Assembly: GCA_030149625.1 (NCBI GenBank)
Contig: JASLHP010000246.1
Span: forward strand, 1-5,965
Direction of reading: 5' to 3'
Source: Solirubrobacteraceae bacterium
Lineage (GTDB): Bacteria > Actinomycetota > Thermoleophilia > Solirubrobacterales > Solirubrobacteraceae
Length of the DNA stretch: 5,965 bases
Shown here: in pieces, positions 1 to 5,716 of the stretch
Position numbering within the stretch: the first letter of the stretch is position 1
Layout of the letters: every line of letters starts with the position of its first letter
Translations under genes and position numbers: made by a program
Notes under the pieces: model-generated
What the model was told of the DNA's origin: nothing
The model's input: only the letters and a program-made list of their open reading frames with translations
Database searches by the model: none

Positions 1-733
1 AAGACACCGAGCAGTACCACCTGTGTCTCGGCGGCGGTGGCCTCGCGCGCGGCGTGAAGTCGGGGCCGTCGGCTTCGGCGTCCGCGCGCGCCGGCCCGAC
101 GCCCGCGCTCGCCTGCGGCATCTGCTCCGCCATCTGCACGAGCGCGTCGTGGTCGACCGAGCCGGCCGCCGCGATCACGATGCTGGCAGGCAGGTAGCGC
201 TGCGCATGAAACTCGGCCAGCTGCTCGCGTGTGACAGCGCCCACGACGTCCGCCGTGCCGATCACCGCGCGGCCCAGCGGATGCGCGCCGAAGATCGCTT
301 TGCCGAGGATGTCGAAGACGCGGTCCTGCGGGTCGTCTTCGTACATCGCGATCTCCTCGAGCACGACCTCGCGCTCGGCCTCCAGCTCGCCGAAGCGCGG
401 GCGCCAGATCATGTCGCTCATCACTTCGAACGCGTGCTCGAGGTGCCGGTCGAGCACGCGCGTATACAGCGAGGTGGCTTCCTTGTCGGTACCCGCGTTG
501 ATCTCGGCGCCCATCGCGTCGAAGATCTCGTCGATCTCCTGCGATCCGTAGCGCTCGGTGCCGCGGAACAACATGTGCTCGAGCAGATGCGAGATGCCGG
601 CCTCGCGATCGTGCTCGGCGACGGAGCCCGTGGCGATCCAAAAGCCGAGCGCCACCGAACGCACGCTCGGCACGCGTTCGGTGACTACTCTTACACCCGA
701 GTCGAGCGTAGTTATGCGGTGCTCGTCGCTCAC
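1..733 (-). CDS. M16 family zinc metallopeptidase, N-terminal part (runs off the window; possible frameshift)
   Basis: Translating the minus strand from a GTG at 731-733 gives an open frame to the window edge, about 244 residues of a family usually around 420-430 long. The start reads VSDEHRITTLDSGVRVVTER, the usual opening of bacterial M16 (processing-peptidase-like) proteins. The inverted zinc motif is HLLEH: H49 and H53 are zinc ligands and E52 the catalytic base. The third ligand should be E127, in VVLEEI. FDAMGAEINAGTDKEAT (residues 71-87) and the HPLGRAVIGT segment are also typical. It begins 23 bases after the pnp stop, the common pnp-M16 order, with no convincing Shine-Dalgarno, so coupling to pnp is likely. 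The last 14 codons in this frame are Pro/Arg-rich and unlike the family, whereas another frame resumes a plausible M16 sequence, so the gene may be frameshifted near 44-51. The family is firm. The exact substrate is unknown; family members cleave peptides or small proteins. Confidence 0.9.
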   Translation of the reverse strand, partial: MSDEHRITTLDSGVRVVTERVPSVRSVALGFWIATGSVAEHDREAGISHLLEHMLFRGTERYGSQEIDEIFDAMGAEINAGTDKEATSLYTRVLDRHLEHAFEVMSDMIWRPRFGELEAEREVVLEEIAMYEDDPQDRVFDILGKAIFGAHPLGRAVIGTADVVGAVTREQLAEFHAQRYLPASIVIAAAGSVDHDALVQMAEQMPQASAGVGPARADAEADGPDFTPRARPPPPRHRWYCSVS

Positions 734-756
734 GCGCGAGGACGCTGGGCCGCGGA

Positions 757-3060
757 TCAGTCGCGACCGTGGCGCGGACGCCCGGAACCCCGCTCGCCGT
801 CACGACGGCGGGGCCGGTCCGAGCGCTGACCGTTGCTCGACGGCCGACCGCCCTCGCGACCGCCGCCGGACGGGCGCGATCCAGTGCCGACCCCGGCGAG
901 CTCCTCGACGGACTTGCCGGCGATGTCCGGGTCGTCGGTCAGGCGCAGGCCGATGCGGCCGCGCTCGCGGTCGACCTCGACCACGCGCACGTTGACCTCG
1001 TCGCCCTTGTTGAGCACGTCCTCGACGCTGTCGACGCGCTGGCCCGGCGAGACGTTCGAGATGTGCAGCAGTCCGTCGGTGCCCTTGGCGAGCTCGATGA
1101 ACGCGCCGAAGGTGGTCGTCTTGACGACTTTGCCGACGTACTCGTCGCCCACTTCGACCTCCTTCATCATCATCCGCACGCGCTCCACGAGCGCGTCGCC
1201 GAGCTCGCCGTTGGCGGAGTAGATCAGCACCTGGCCGTCGTCGTTGACGTCGATCTGCGATTCGAACTCCTCGGAGAGGCCGCGGATCGTTTCGCCGCCC
1301 TTGCCGATCAAGAGGCCGATCTGCGAGGGGTCGATCTGGATCGTCTGGATCCGCGGCGCGTACAGCGAGAGCTGCTCGCGCGGCGTCTTGATCACGTCGG
1401 CCATCTTGCCGAGGATGAACGTGCGTGCCTCTTTGGCCTGCGACAGCGCGTCGCGCAGGATCTCGAACGTGACGCCCGTGATCTTGATGTCCATCTGCAG
1501 CGCGGTGATGCCGCGTTCGGTGCCCGCGACCTTGAAGTCCATGTCGCCGAGGTGGTCCTCGACGCCGGCGATGTCGGTCAGCACGATGTACTCGTCGCCC
1601 TCTTTGATCAGGCCCATCGCGATACCGGCGACGGGACGCTTGATCGGCACCCCGGCGTCCATCAGCGACAGCGAGGAGCCACACACCGAGGCCATCGAGG
1701 AGGAGCCGTTGGACTCGAGGATGTCCGAGACCACGCGGATCGAGTACGGGAAGTCCTCGATCGAGGGCACCATCGGCGCGAGCGCGCGCTCGGCGAGCGC
1801 CCCGTGACCGATGTCACGGCGCTTGACGCCGCCCATGCGGCCCGCCTCCCCGACCGAGAACGGCGGGAAGTTGTAGTGGTGCCAGTAGTACTTTTTGGTC
1901 TCCAGGCCAAGCGTGTCGATGCGCATCTCCTCCTTGAGCGTGCCCATCGCGACGACGCTCAGCGCCTGCGTCTGACCACGCGTGAACAGCGCCGAGCCGT
2001 GCGTCCTCGGCGTGACGCCAACCTCGATCGAGATGTCGCGGATCTCGTTCTCCGAACGCCCGTCGGGGCGCTTCTTGTGCACGGCGATGCGCTCGCGGAT
2101 GATCGACTTCTCGAGCTTGTCGAACGCCAGCTGCGCGGCGGCGCGACGCTCCTTGGCGGCCACCAGCTGCTCGTCTGAGGCACCCTCGGGCGCGCTCGGG
2201 CCGTACTGCGCGAGGATCTGCTCCTCGACGGCCTTCGTCGCGTCCTGACGCTCTAGCTTGTCCTCGACCTGCGTGGCGGCGTCGAGCGCCGAGCCGTGTG
2301 AGGCGCGGATCTGCTCGAGCAGCTGCGGGTCGACCTGGATCGGCGCGAAGACTTTCTTCTCCTTGCCGACTTTGGCCGCCAGGTCGCGCTGCAGCTCGCA
2401 CAGCTTCTTGATCGCCGCGTGCGCGATGTCCAGCGCGTCGAGGATCTCAGCCTCGGGGATCTCGTTGGCGCCCGCCTCGACCATCAGGATCGCGTCCTCG
2501 GTGCCCGCCACGATCAGGTCGAGATCCGACTCGTTCTCGGCGTCCGGCAGCAGGTCGGCCTCCGGCGGGTTGACGACGAAGTTTCCGTCGATCTTGCCGA
2601 TGCGCACCGCGCCGACGGGCGTCGGCAACGGGATGTCGGAGATCATCAGCGCCGCGGAGGCGCCGTTCATCGCGAGGATGTCGTAGGGGTGGACCTGGTC
2701 GATCGAGAGCGGGATCGCCACCAGCTGCGTGTCGTAGCGCCAGTCCTTGGGGAACAGCGGGCGGATCGGGCGATCGATCATCCGCGCGGTCAGGGTGCCC
2801 TTCTCGCCGGGACGGCCCTCGCGCTTGAAGAACGAGCCGGGGATTTTCCCGGCGGCGTACATGCGCTCCTCGACGTCCACCGTCAAGGGCATGAAGTCTG
2901 TGTCGCGAATGCCTCCCGCGACGGCGGTGCAAAGCACCATCGTGTCGCCCTGGCGGACGACGACTGCGCCGGATGCCTGCTTGGCCATCCTGCCGGTCTC
3001 AAACGAGATCTCGCTGCCGGCAATCTCCACGGAAACCCGTGTAACGGCGTCACTGCTCAT
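757..3060 (-). CDS. pnp: Polyribonucleotide nucleotidyltransferase (PNPase)
   Basis: This 767-residue protein degrades RNA 3' to 5' by phosphorolysis, releasing nucleoside diphosphates; the family forms a cytoplasmic ring trimer. Order: first RNase PH-like domain (about 10-150, with SFFKREGRP at 76-84 in the RNA-contacting loop region), helical linker (about 200-330), catalytic second RNase PH domain (about 335-560), KH domain (about 570-635, GKGG at 586-589) and S1 domain (about 638-708, FGAFIEL). R414/R415 (KRRDIGHG) and D502, D508 and K510 (EDHLGDMDFK) match the E. coli catalytic residues R398/R399, D486, D492 and K494; the phosphate-site segment SSSMASVCGSS is at 453-463. E. coli PNPase is 711 residues; the extra length is partly a Gly/Arg/Ser tail (about 727-767). 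The ATG at 3058-3060 is chosen because the family N-terminus begins there and AGGAAGG lies 8 bases upstream. The open frame continues upstream into the peroxiredoxin, but that extension is low-complexity and not PNPase. Confidence 0.98.
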   Translation of the reverse strand: MSSDAVTRVSVEIAGSEISFETGRMAKQASGAVVVRQGDTMVLCTAVAGGIRDTDFMPLTVDVEERMYAAGKIPGSFFKREGRPGEKGTLTARMIDRPIRPLFPKDWRYDTQLVAIPLSIDQVHPYDILAMNGASAALMISDIPLPTPVGAVRIGKIDGNFVVNPPEADLLPDAENESDLDLIVAGTEDAILMVEAGANEIPEAEILDALDIAHAAIKKLCELQRDLAAKVGKEKKVFAPIQVDPQLLEQIRASHGSALDAATQVEDKLERQDATKAVEEQILAQYGPSAPEGASDEQLVAAKERRAAAQLAFDKLEKSIIRERIAVHKKRPDGRSENEIRDISIEVGVTPRTHGSALFTRGQTQALSVVAMGTLKEEMRIDTLGLETKKYYWHHYNFPPFSVGEAGRMGGVKRRDIGHGALAERALAPMVPSIEDFPYSIRVVSDILESNGSSSMASVCGSSLSLMDAGVPIKRPVAGIAMGLIKEGDEYIVLTDIAGVEDHLGDMDFKVAGTERGITALQMDIKITGVTFEILRDALSQAKEARTFILGKMADVIKTPREQLSLYAPRIQTIQIDPSQIGLLIGKGGETIRGLSEEFESQIDVNDDGQVLIYSANGELGDALVERVRMMMKEVEVGDEYVGKVVKTTTFGAFIELAKGTDGLLHISNVSPGQRVDSVEDVLNKGDEVNVRVVEVDRERGRIGLRLTDDPDIAGKSVEELAGVGTGSRPSGGGREGGRPSSNGQRSDRPRRRDGERGSGRPRHGRD

Positions 3061-3068
3061 ATTCACTG

Positions 3069-3075
3069 CCTTCCT
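3069..3075 (-). promoter_or_regulatory. Shine-Dalgarno sequence of pnp
   Basis: The minus strand reads AGGAAGG, ending 8 bases before the pnp ATG. It is the strongest ribosome binding site in the window and fixes the pnp start at 3060 rather than at upstream in-frame codons. Confidence 0.85.
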
Positions 3076-3095
3076 GTTCCGCCCGTCGGTCGGCG

Positions 3096-3129
3096 GTCCG
3101 TTTCTCTTTTTCTCTTTTCCCGAACGGAC
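3096..3129 (-). promoter_or_regulatory. Stem-loop with purine-rich loop in the pnp leader
   Basis: On the minus strand GTCCGTT (3129-3123) pairs perfectly with AACGGAC (3102-3096). The 20-base loop contains GGAAAAGAGAAAAAGAGA, an uninterrupted purine run that continues as AAA into the downstream stem arm. The structure starts about 20 bases upstream of the Shine-Dalgarno. A second weak stem (CCGCC / GGCGG, 3079-3083 with 3092-3096) shares one base with it. In E. coli, pnp is autoregulated through a leader hairpin cut by RNase III and then acted on by PNPase. An analogous role here is inference only. A U-tract is absent, so it is not an intrinsic terminator. Confidence 0.4.
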
Positions 3130-3131
3130 GG

Positions 3132-3158
3132 AGCTTAGCGGACGGCGACGGCGGGCAA
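3132..3158 (-). promoter_or_regulatory. Weak candidate promoter upstream of pnp
   Basis: On the minus strand a TTGCCC (3158-3153) is followed after 15 bases by TAAGCT (3137-3132), resembling -35 and -10 boxes for the housekeeping sigma factor. The spacer is shorter than the preferred 17 bases and the match is partial, so it may be chance. A transcript from here would begin in or just before the leader stem-loop. The 143-base gap between the peroxiredoxin and pnp would accommodate an independent pnp promoter. Confidence 0.25.
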
Positions 3159-3203
3159 CGCTGCGCGGGCACGCGCTCGCGCCTGTGGCAAGTGAGCCTC
3201 GCG

Positions 3204-3671
3204 CTATGCGCCGACGGCCGTCGCGAGACCTTCGCGCAGCAGCTCGACGCCGGGCAGCTCGCCGGGCGAGCCGGCCTGAAAGCTCCAGCGCACGACCGCG
3301 TCGGGGCCCGTGATCACGAGCGCCCGCTCGGCAAAACCGCCGGGATGCAACACGCCGAACGCGGCACACGCCGCGCCCTTGGGCTCGAAGTCGGACAGCT
3401 GCTCGCTGCCGACGCCGAGCCTCTCCTTGAAGGCGCCCTGCGCCCACGTCGAGTCACACGAGACGCCGTAGAGCGCATCCCCGCGCTGCTCGAGCTCGCG
3501 GCGCACGTCCTCATAAAGCTGGAGCTGGTCGGTGCATACCGGGCTGAACGCGAACGGGTAGAACACGAGCACGCTCGCGCGGCCCCGCAGATCCTGCTCG
3601 GTGAAGCTCCCGCCGTCGCCGCGAGCGAGCGCGAAGCTCGGCGCGGGCGTGCCTGCGCCGATGACAGTCAC
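3204..3671 (-). CDS. Peroxiredoxin, AhpE/Bcp-like single-domain thiol peroxidase
   Basis: The 155-residue product should reduce hydrogen peroxide, organic peroxides or peroxynitrite in the cytoplasm using a thiol reductant. The thioredoxin-like fold opens with GTPAPSFAL (7-15), and the peroxidatic motif is PFAFSPVC with P39, S43 and catalytic C46, matching the family PxxxS/TxxC. The second half (LSDFEPKGAACAAFGVLHP, 92-110, then R128 in VVRWS) resembles mycobacterial AhpE. Two further cysteines, C72 and C102, are visible; whether either acts as resolving cysteine cannot be told from sequence. The start is a GTG at 3669-3671 with a GAGG-like site a few bases upstream. No signal peptide is apparent. 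It lies between rpsO and pnp, which are adjacent in most genomes, on the same strand but with long gaps (108 and 143 bases) on both sides. Its regulation may therefore differ from its neighbours'. The family is certain; assignment to AhpE rather than Bcp is moderate. Confidence 0.92.
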   Translation of the reverse strand: MTVIGAGTPAPSFALARGDGGSFTEQDLRGRASVLVFYPFAFSPVCTDQLQLYEDVRRELEQRGDALYGVSCDSTWAQGAFKERLGVGSEQLSDFEPKGAACAAFGVLHPGGFAERALVITGPDAVVRWSFQAGSPGELPGVELLREGLATAVGA

Positions 3672-3680
3672 TGCGCCTCA

Positions 3681-3780
3681 GGACGGTCGTGGACCGAGCG
3701 ATCCAAGGACGCGGGGAGCGTGGCGTGCTCCGCACGCGAGCGACTGAGGACGCAGGAGCGCGGAGCGTCCACGGTCGTAC
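3681..3780. repeat. Imperfect palindromic intergenic element with internal direct repeats
   Basis: This fills almost the whole gap between rpsO and the peroxiredoxin. The outer arms 3681-3694 and 3767-3780 are inverted copies with 11 of 14 Watson-Crick matches, including a 7-base perfect core CGTGGAC / GTCCACG next to the centre. On the plus strand two more positions are G-T wobbles. Inside are two direct repeats, 3695-3720 and 3737-3760, both starting CGAGCGA and sharing AGGACGC followed by GGAGCG. Between them is the perfect hairpin GCGTGC-TCC-GCACGC (3723-3737). The last base of the rpsO stop codon lies in the outer arm. The layout resembles dispersed extragenic palindromes, but only one copy is visible, so that is inference. 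It could also be an RNA processing or transcript-stability structure after rpsO. Confidence 0.55.
3723..3737. repeat. GC-rich perfect hairpin in the rpsO-peroxiredoxin gap
   Basis: Six-base arms GCGTGC and GCACGC enclose a three-base loop. In the minus-strand transcript the loop is GGA, and the stem is followed by cytosines rather than a uridine tract, so a classical intrinsic terminator is not supported. It sits in the middle of the larger palindromic element. Confidence 0.6.
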
Positions 3781-4052
3781 TACTTTCGCAGGCCGAGCTC
3801 TTTGATCAGCGCGCGGTAGCCCTCGAGATCGTGCCGCTGCATGTAGTCGAGGAAACGGCGCCGACGCCCGACGAGCATCAACAGGCCGCGACGGGAGCTG
3901 TGGTCTTTGCCCTGTGCGCGCAGATGCTCGGTGAGGTGGTTGATGCGCTCGGTGAGCAGCGCTACCTGGACCTTGGTGTTGCCCGTGTCGTTCTCGCCCG
4001 ATCCGAACTTGGCGGCGAGCTCGCGCTTGCGCTCCGATGTGATAGCTGCCAT
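3780..4052 (-). CDS. rpsO: 30S ribosomal protein S15
   Basis: The 90-residue product (E. coli: 89) binds 16S rRNA early in assembly of the 30S platform and contributes to a bridge with the 50S subunit. The whole family pattern is present: the N-terminal helix (MAAITSERKRELAAKFG), the GNTKVQVALLTERINHLTEHL segment (24-44), then KDHSSRRGLLMLVGRRRRFLDYM (49-71) and the C-terminal YRALIKELGLRK. The ATG at 4050-4052 gives exactly this N-terminus. A GGTG eight bases upstream is the only Shine-Dalgarno candidate, which is weak. It begins 38 bases after ribF and is probably cotranscribed with it. S15 represses its own translation in several bacteria, using unrelated mRNA structures. I cannot identify such a structure in this short leader. 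The stop codon touches the palindromic element that follows. Confidence 0.98.
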   Translation of the reverse strand: MAAITSERKRELAAKFGSGENDTGNTKVQVALLTERINHLTEHLRAQGKDHSSRRGLLMLVGRRRRFLDYMQRHDLEGYRALIKELGLRK

Positions 4053-4090
4053 AGGCGAGGCACCGTAGCAGACACCAGACGCCGAGCCGG

Positions 4091-4975
4091 CTAGCCGGCG
4101 ATCTCGCGCGTCTGCCGCACGTCGCGATGCATCTGCTCGACCAGCGCCGCCGGATCCTCGAAGCGCCGCTCGCCGCGCAGGCGCGCGAGGAAGCGCAGGC
4201 GCAGCTGGCTGCCGTACAGATCGCCGTCGAAGTCGAGCACGTAGGCCTCGATCAGCTCGCCGCGGCCGGTGTTGAACGTGGGACGCACGCCGATGCTGAC
4301 CGCGGCGGCGCGAGCGCCGAACAGCTCGCTCTCGGCGACGCACGCATACACGCCGTGGCCGGGGCAGGCGAGCGTCTCGTCGGGAACCAGGTTCGCGGTG
4401 GGAAAGCCGAGCTCGCGACCGCGCCGATCTCCGGACACCACCTCGCCGCCCAACTCGAAGCCCGCGCCAAGCAGTCGATTCGCCTCAGCCACCTCGCCGG
4501 CCAGCACGAGCCCGCGGATGTGGCTCGAGGAGACGATCTCGCCGTCAACCTCGAGCAGCGGATGCACGACCGTCTCGAAGCGCTCGTCGGCGCTCAGCAG
4601 CCGCGAATCGCCCTGCGCCCTATGGCCGAAACGAAAGTTCTCGCCGATCGCGACCCGCTGGGCGCCGAGCGCGCCGACGAGCACGTCGTCGACGAACGCG
4701 GCCGCGGAGAGCTTCGCGAACTCGGCGTCGAACGGAATCACGATCAGCTCACGCACGCCGAGCGAGGCGACCAGCTCGGCCTTGCGCGCGAGCGTCGTCA
4801 GCAGCCTGGGCGTGTGCTGCGGCGATACCACCGAAACGGGGTGAGGATCGAACGTGAGCACGCTGTCGGCGCCCTTGATCACCTCGCGATGGCCGAGGTG
4901 CACACCGTCGAAGGTGCCGACCGCGACGCTGCGCGATGCCGCGCGCTCCACGTCGGGCAGGCGAGTGACCTTCAC
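4091..4975 (-). CDS. ribF: Bifunctional riboflavin kinase / FAD synthetase
   Basis: The 294-residue enzyme phosphorylates riboflavin to FMN and then adenylylates FMN to FAD. The N-terminal nucleotidyltransferase domain has GTFDGVHLGH (20-29), LTFDPHP (40-46), IGENFRFGHRAQGD (110-123) and the SSSHIRGL motif (149-156). The C-terminal kinase domain has GDRRGRELGFPTANL (182-196), SIGVRPTF (227-234) and the EAYVLDFDGDLYG segment (243-255) with the conserved acidic residue E243. The GTG at 4973-4975 is selected because KVTRLPDVERA is the usual start and it lies 11 bases after the truB stop. The longer open frame is antisense-like material inside truB. The stretch between HREVI (29-33) and VLTFDPHP is only about five residues, roughly a dozen fewer than in the E. 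coli-type protein. Translation is probably coupled to truB, as no clear Shine-Dalgarno is visible. Confidence 0.96.
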   Translation of the reverse strand: MKVTRLPDVERAASRSVAVGTFDGVHLGHREVIKGADSVLTFDPHPVSVVSPQHTPRLLTTLARKAELVASLGVRELIVIPFDAEFAKLSAAAFVDDVLVGALGAQRVAIGENFRFGHRAQGDSRLLSADERFETVVHPLLEVDGEIVSSSHIRGLVLAGEVAEANRLLGAGFELGGEVVSGDRRGRELGFPTANLVPDETLACPGHGVYACVAESELFGARAAAVSIGVRPTFNTGRGELIEAYVLDFDGDLYGSQLRLRFLARLRGERRFEDPAALVEQMHRDVRQTREIAG

Positions 4976-4986
4976 GGCCGCACAGC

Positions 4987-5682
4987 CTATTTGGAGAGCG
5001 CGTCGAGCGCGCGATCGAGCTCGATCAGTCGCGGCTTGTGCCAGGACTCGCCGCGCGCGGGCGGCGCGACCGCGTCGCGCACGTCGAACGGACCGATCGC
5101 ATCGCGCCGCAACGCCAGGCAGTAAGCGTCGCCGAGGTCGGAGATCAGCGAGCGCACGTAGGTCCCCGAGCCGCACTCGATCGCAAAGCCCGCGCGCGGC
5201 AGCTCGCCCGCCGCCGGCAGCGCGGGCGGCGCATCGGGATCGCGCCACAGCTGCTCGAAGCGCGAGACGGTGACGATCCGCTCGGGCATCTCGAAGCGCT
5301 CGCCGCGGCGCGCGCGCTTGTAGGCGCGCTCGCCCGCGATCTTGACCGCCGAGTGCATCGGCGGACGCTGGCGGATCTCCCCAACGGGCAGCGACGGCGG
5401 GTCGGGTGGCACCCGTCCGGTGATCGTGATCTCGCCCTCGGTGTCGCCGGTGCTCGAACGCGCGCCGAGCTGAGCGACGGTCTCATAGCGCTTGGGCAGC
5501 CGCATCAGCACGCTCTGTGCCTTCGTCGCCCTGCCGACGAGCACGATCAAGAGTCCCGTGGCGAACGGGTCGAGCGTGCCGGCGTGTCCTGTGCGCGGTC
5601 CTCCCAGCGCGCGCTTGACGGCGGCGACGACATCGTGGGAGGTGACGCCCGCGGGCTTGTCGATCAGCAGCACACCGTCCAT
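4987..5682 (-). CDS. truB: tRNA pseudouridine(55) synthase
   Basis: The 231-residue product converts U55 in the T-loop of tRNAs to pseudouridine. MDGVLLIDKPAGVTSHD is the family N-terminus; GHAGTLDPFATGLL (32-45) contains the catalytic D38; RYETVAQLGARSSTGDTEG (65-83) holds the active-site tyrosine Y66; and GTYVRSLISDLG (173-184) contains the conserved R177. E. coli TruB is about 314 residues. Here the C-terminal domain is very short, with no room for a full PUA domain, and the segment before RQRPPMHSAVK (105-114) is also reduced. The position normally tyrosine in the PP-YSA-K motif is His110. The ATG at 5680-5682 is chosen for the family N-terminus, with GGAG six bases upstream. An open frame continues upstream but overlaps the DHH gene and looks non-coding. 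It lies 34 bases after the DHH gene and 11 before ribF, consistent with one operon. Confidence 0.96.
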   Translation of the reverse strand: MDGVLLIDKPAGVTSHDVVAAVKRALGGPRTGHAGTLDPFATGLLIVLVGRATKAQSVLMRLPKRYETVAQLGARSSTGDTEGEITITGRVPPDPPSLPVGEIRQRPPMHSAVKIAGERAYKRARRGERFEMPERIVTVSRFEQLWRDPDAPPALPAAGELPRAGFAIECGSGTYVRSLISDLGDAYCLALRRDAIGPFDVRDAVAPPARGESWHKPRLIELDRALDALSK

Positions 5683-5688
5683 CGAGCG

Positions 5689-5692
5689 CTCC
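5689..5692 (-). promoter_or_regulatory. Shine-Dalgarno sequence of truB
   Basis: The minus strand reads GGAG, six bases before the ATG at 5682, inside the 34-base gap after the DHH gene. It supports this start over upstream in-frame candidates. Confidence 0.6.
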
Positions 5693-5716
5693 GGCCTCGC
5701 CCCCGCCGCGATCGGC

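Noticed and set aside
23..829. Plus-strand open frame of 268 codons at the left edge
   Set aside because: Antisense to the M16 peptidase, whose HLLEH motif and family sequence are clear on the minus strand; the plus-strand product is Arg/Ala/His-rich noise.
769..2178. Long plus-strand open frame of 469 codons opposite pnp
   Set aside because: It lies entirely antisense to an unambiguous pnp gene. Its Asp/Val/Leu/Arg/His-rich, low-complexity composition is typical of shadow frames in GC-rich DNA, and no domain is recognisable.
3150..3203. Intrinsic terminator after the peroxiredoxin
   Set aside because: GC-rich complementary stretches (GCGCG / CGCGC) exist, but no stable defined stem followed by a uridine tract is visible.
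3061..3447. N-terminal extension of PNPase by 129 residues
   Set aside because: It overlaps the peroxiredoxin gene in another frame, is Arg/Ala-rich without domain features, and a strong Shine-Dalgarno marks the ATG at 3060.
4976..5248. RibF starting inside truB (385-residue version)
   Set aside because: The first 91 residues are Arg/Ala-rich and overlap truB out of frame. The family start coincides with the GTG at 4975.
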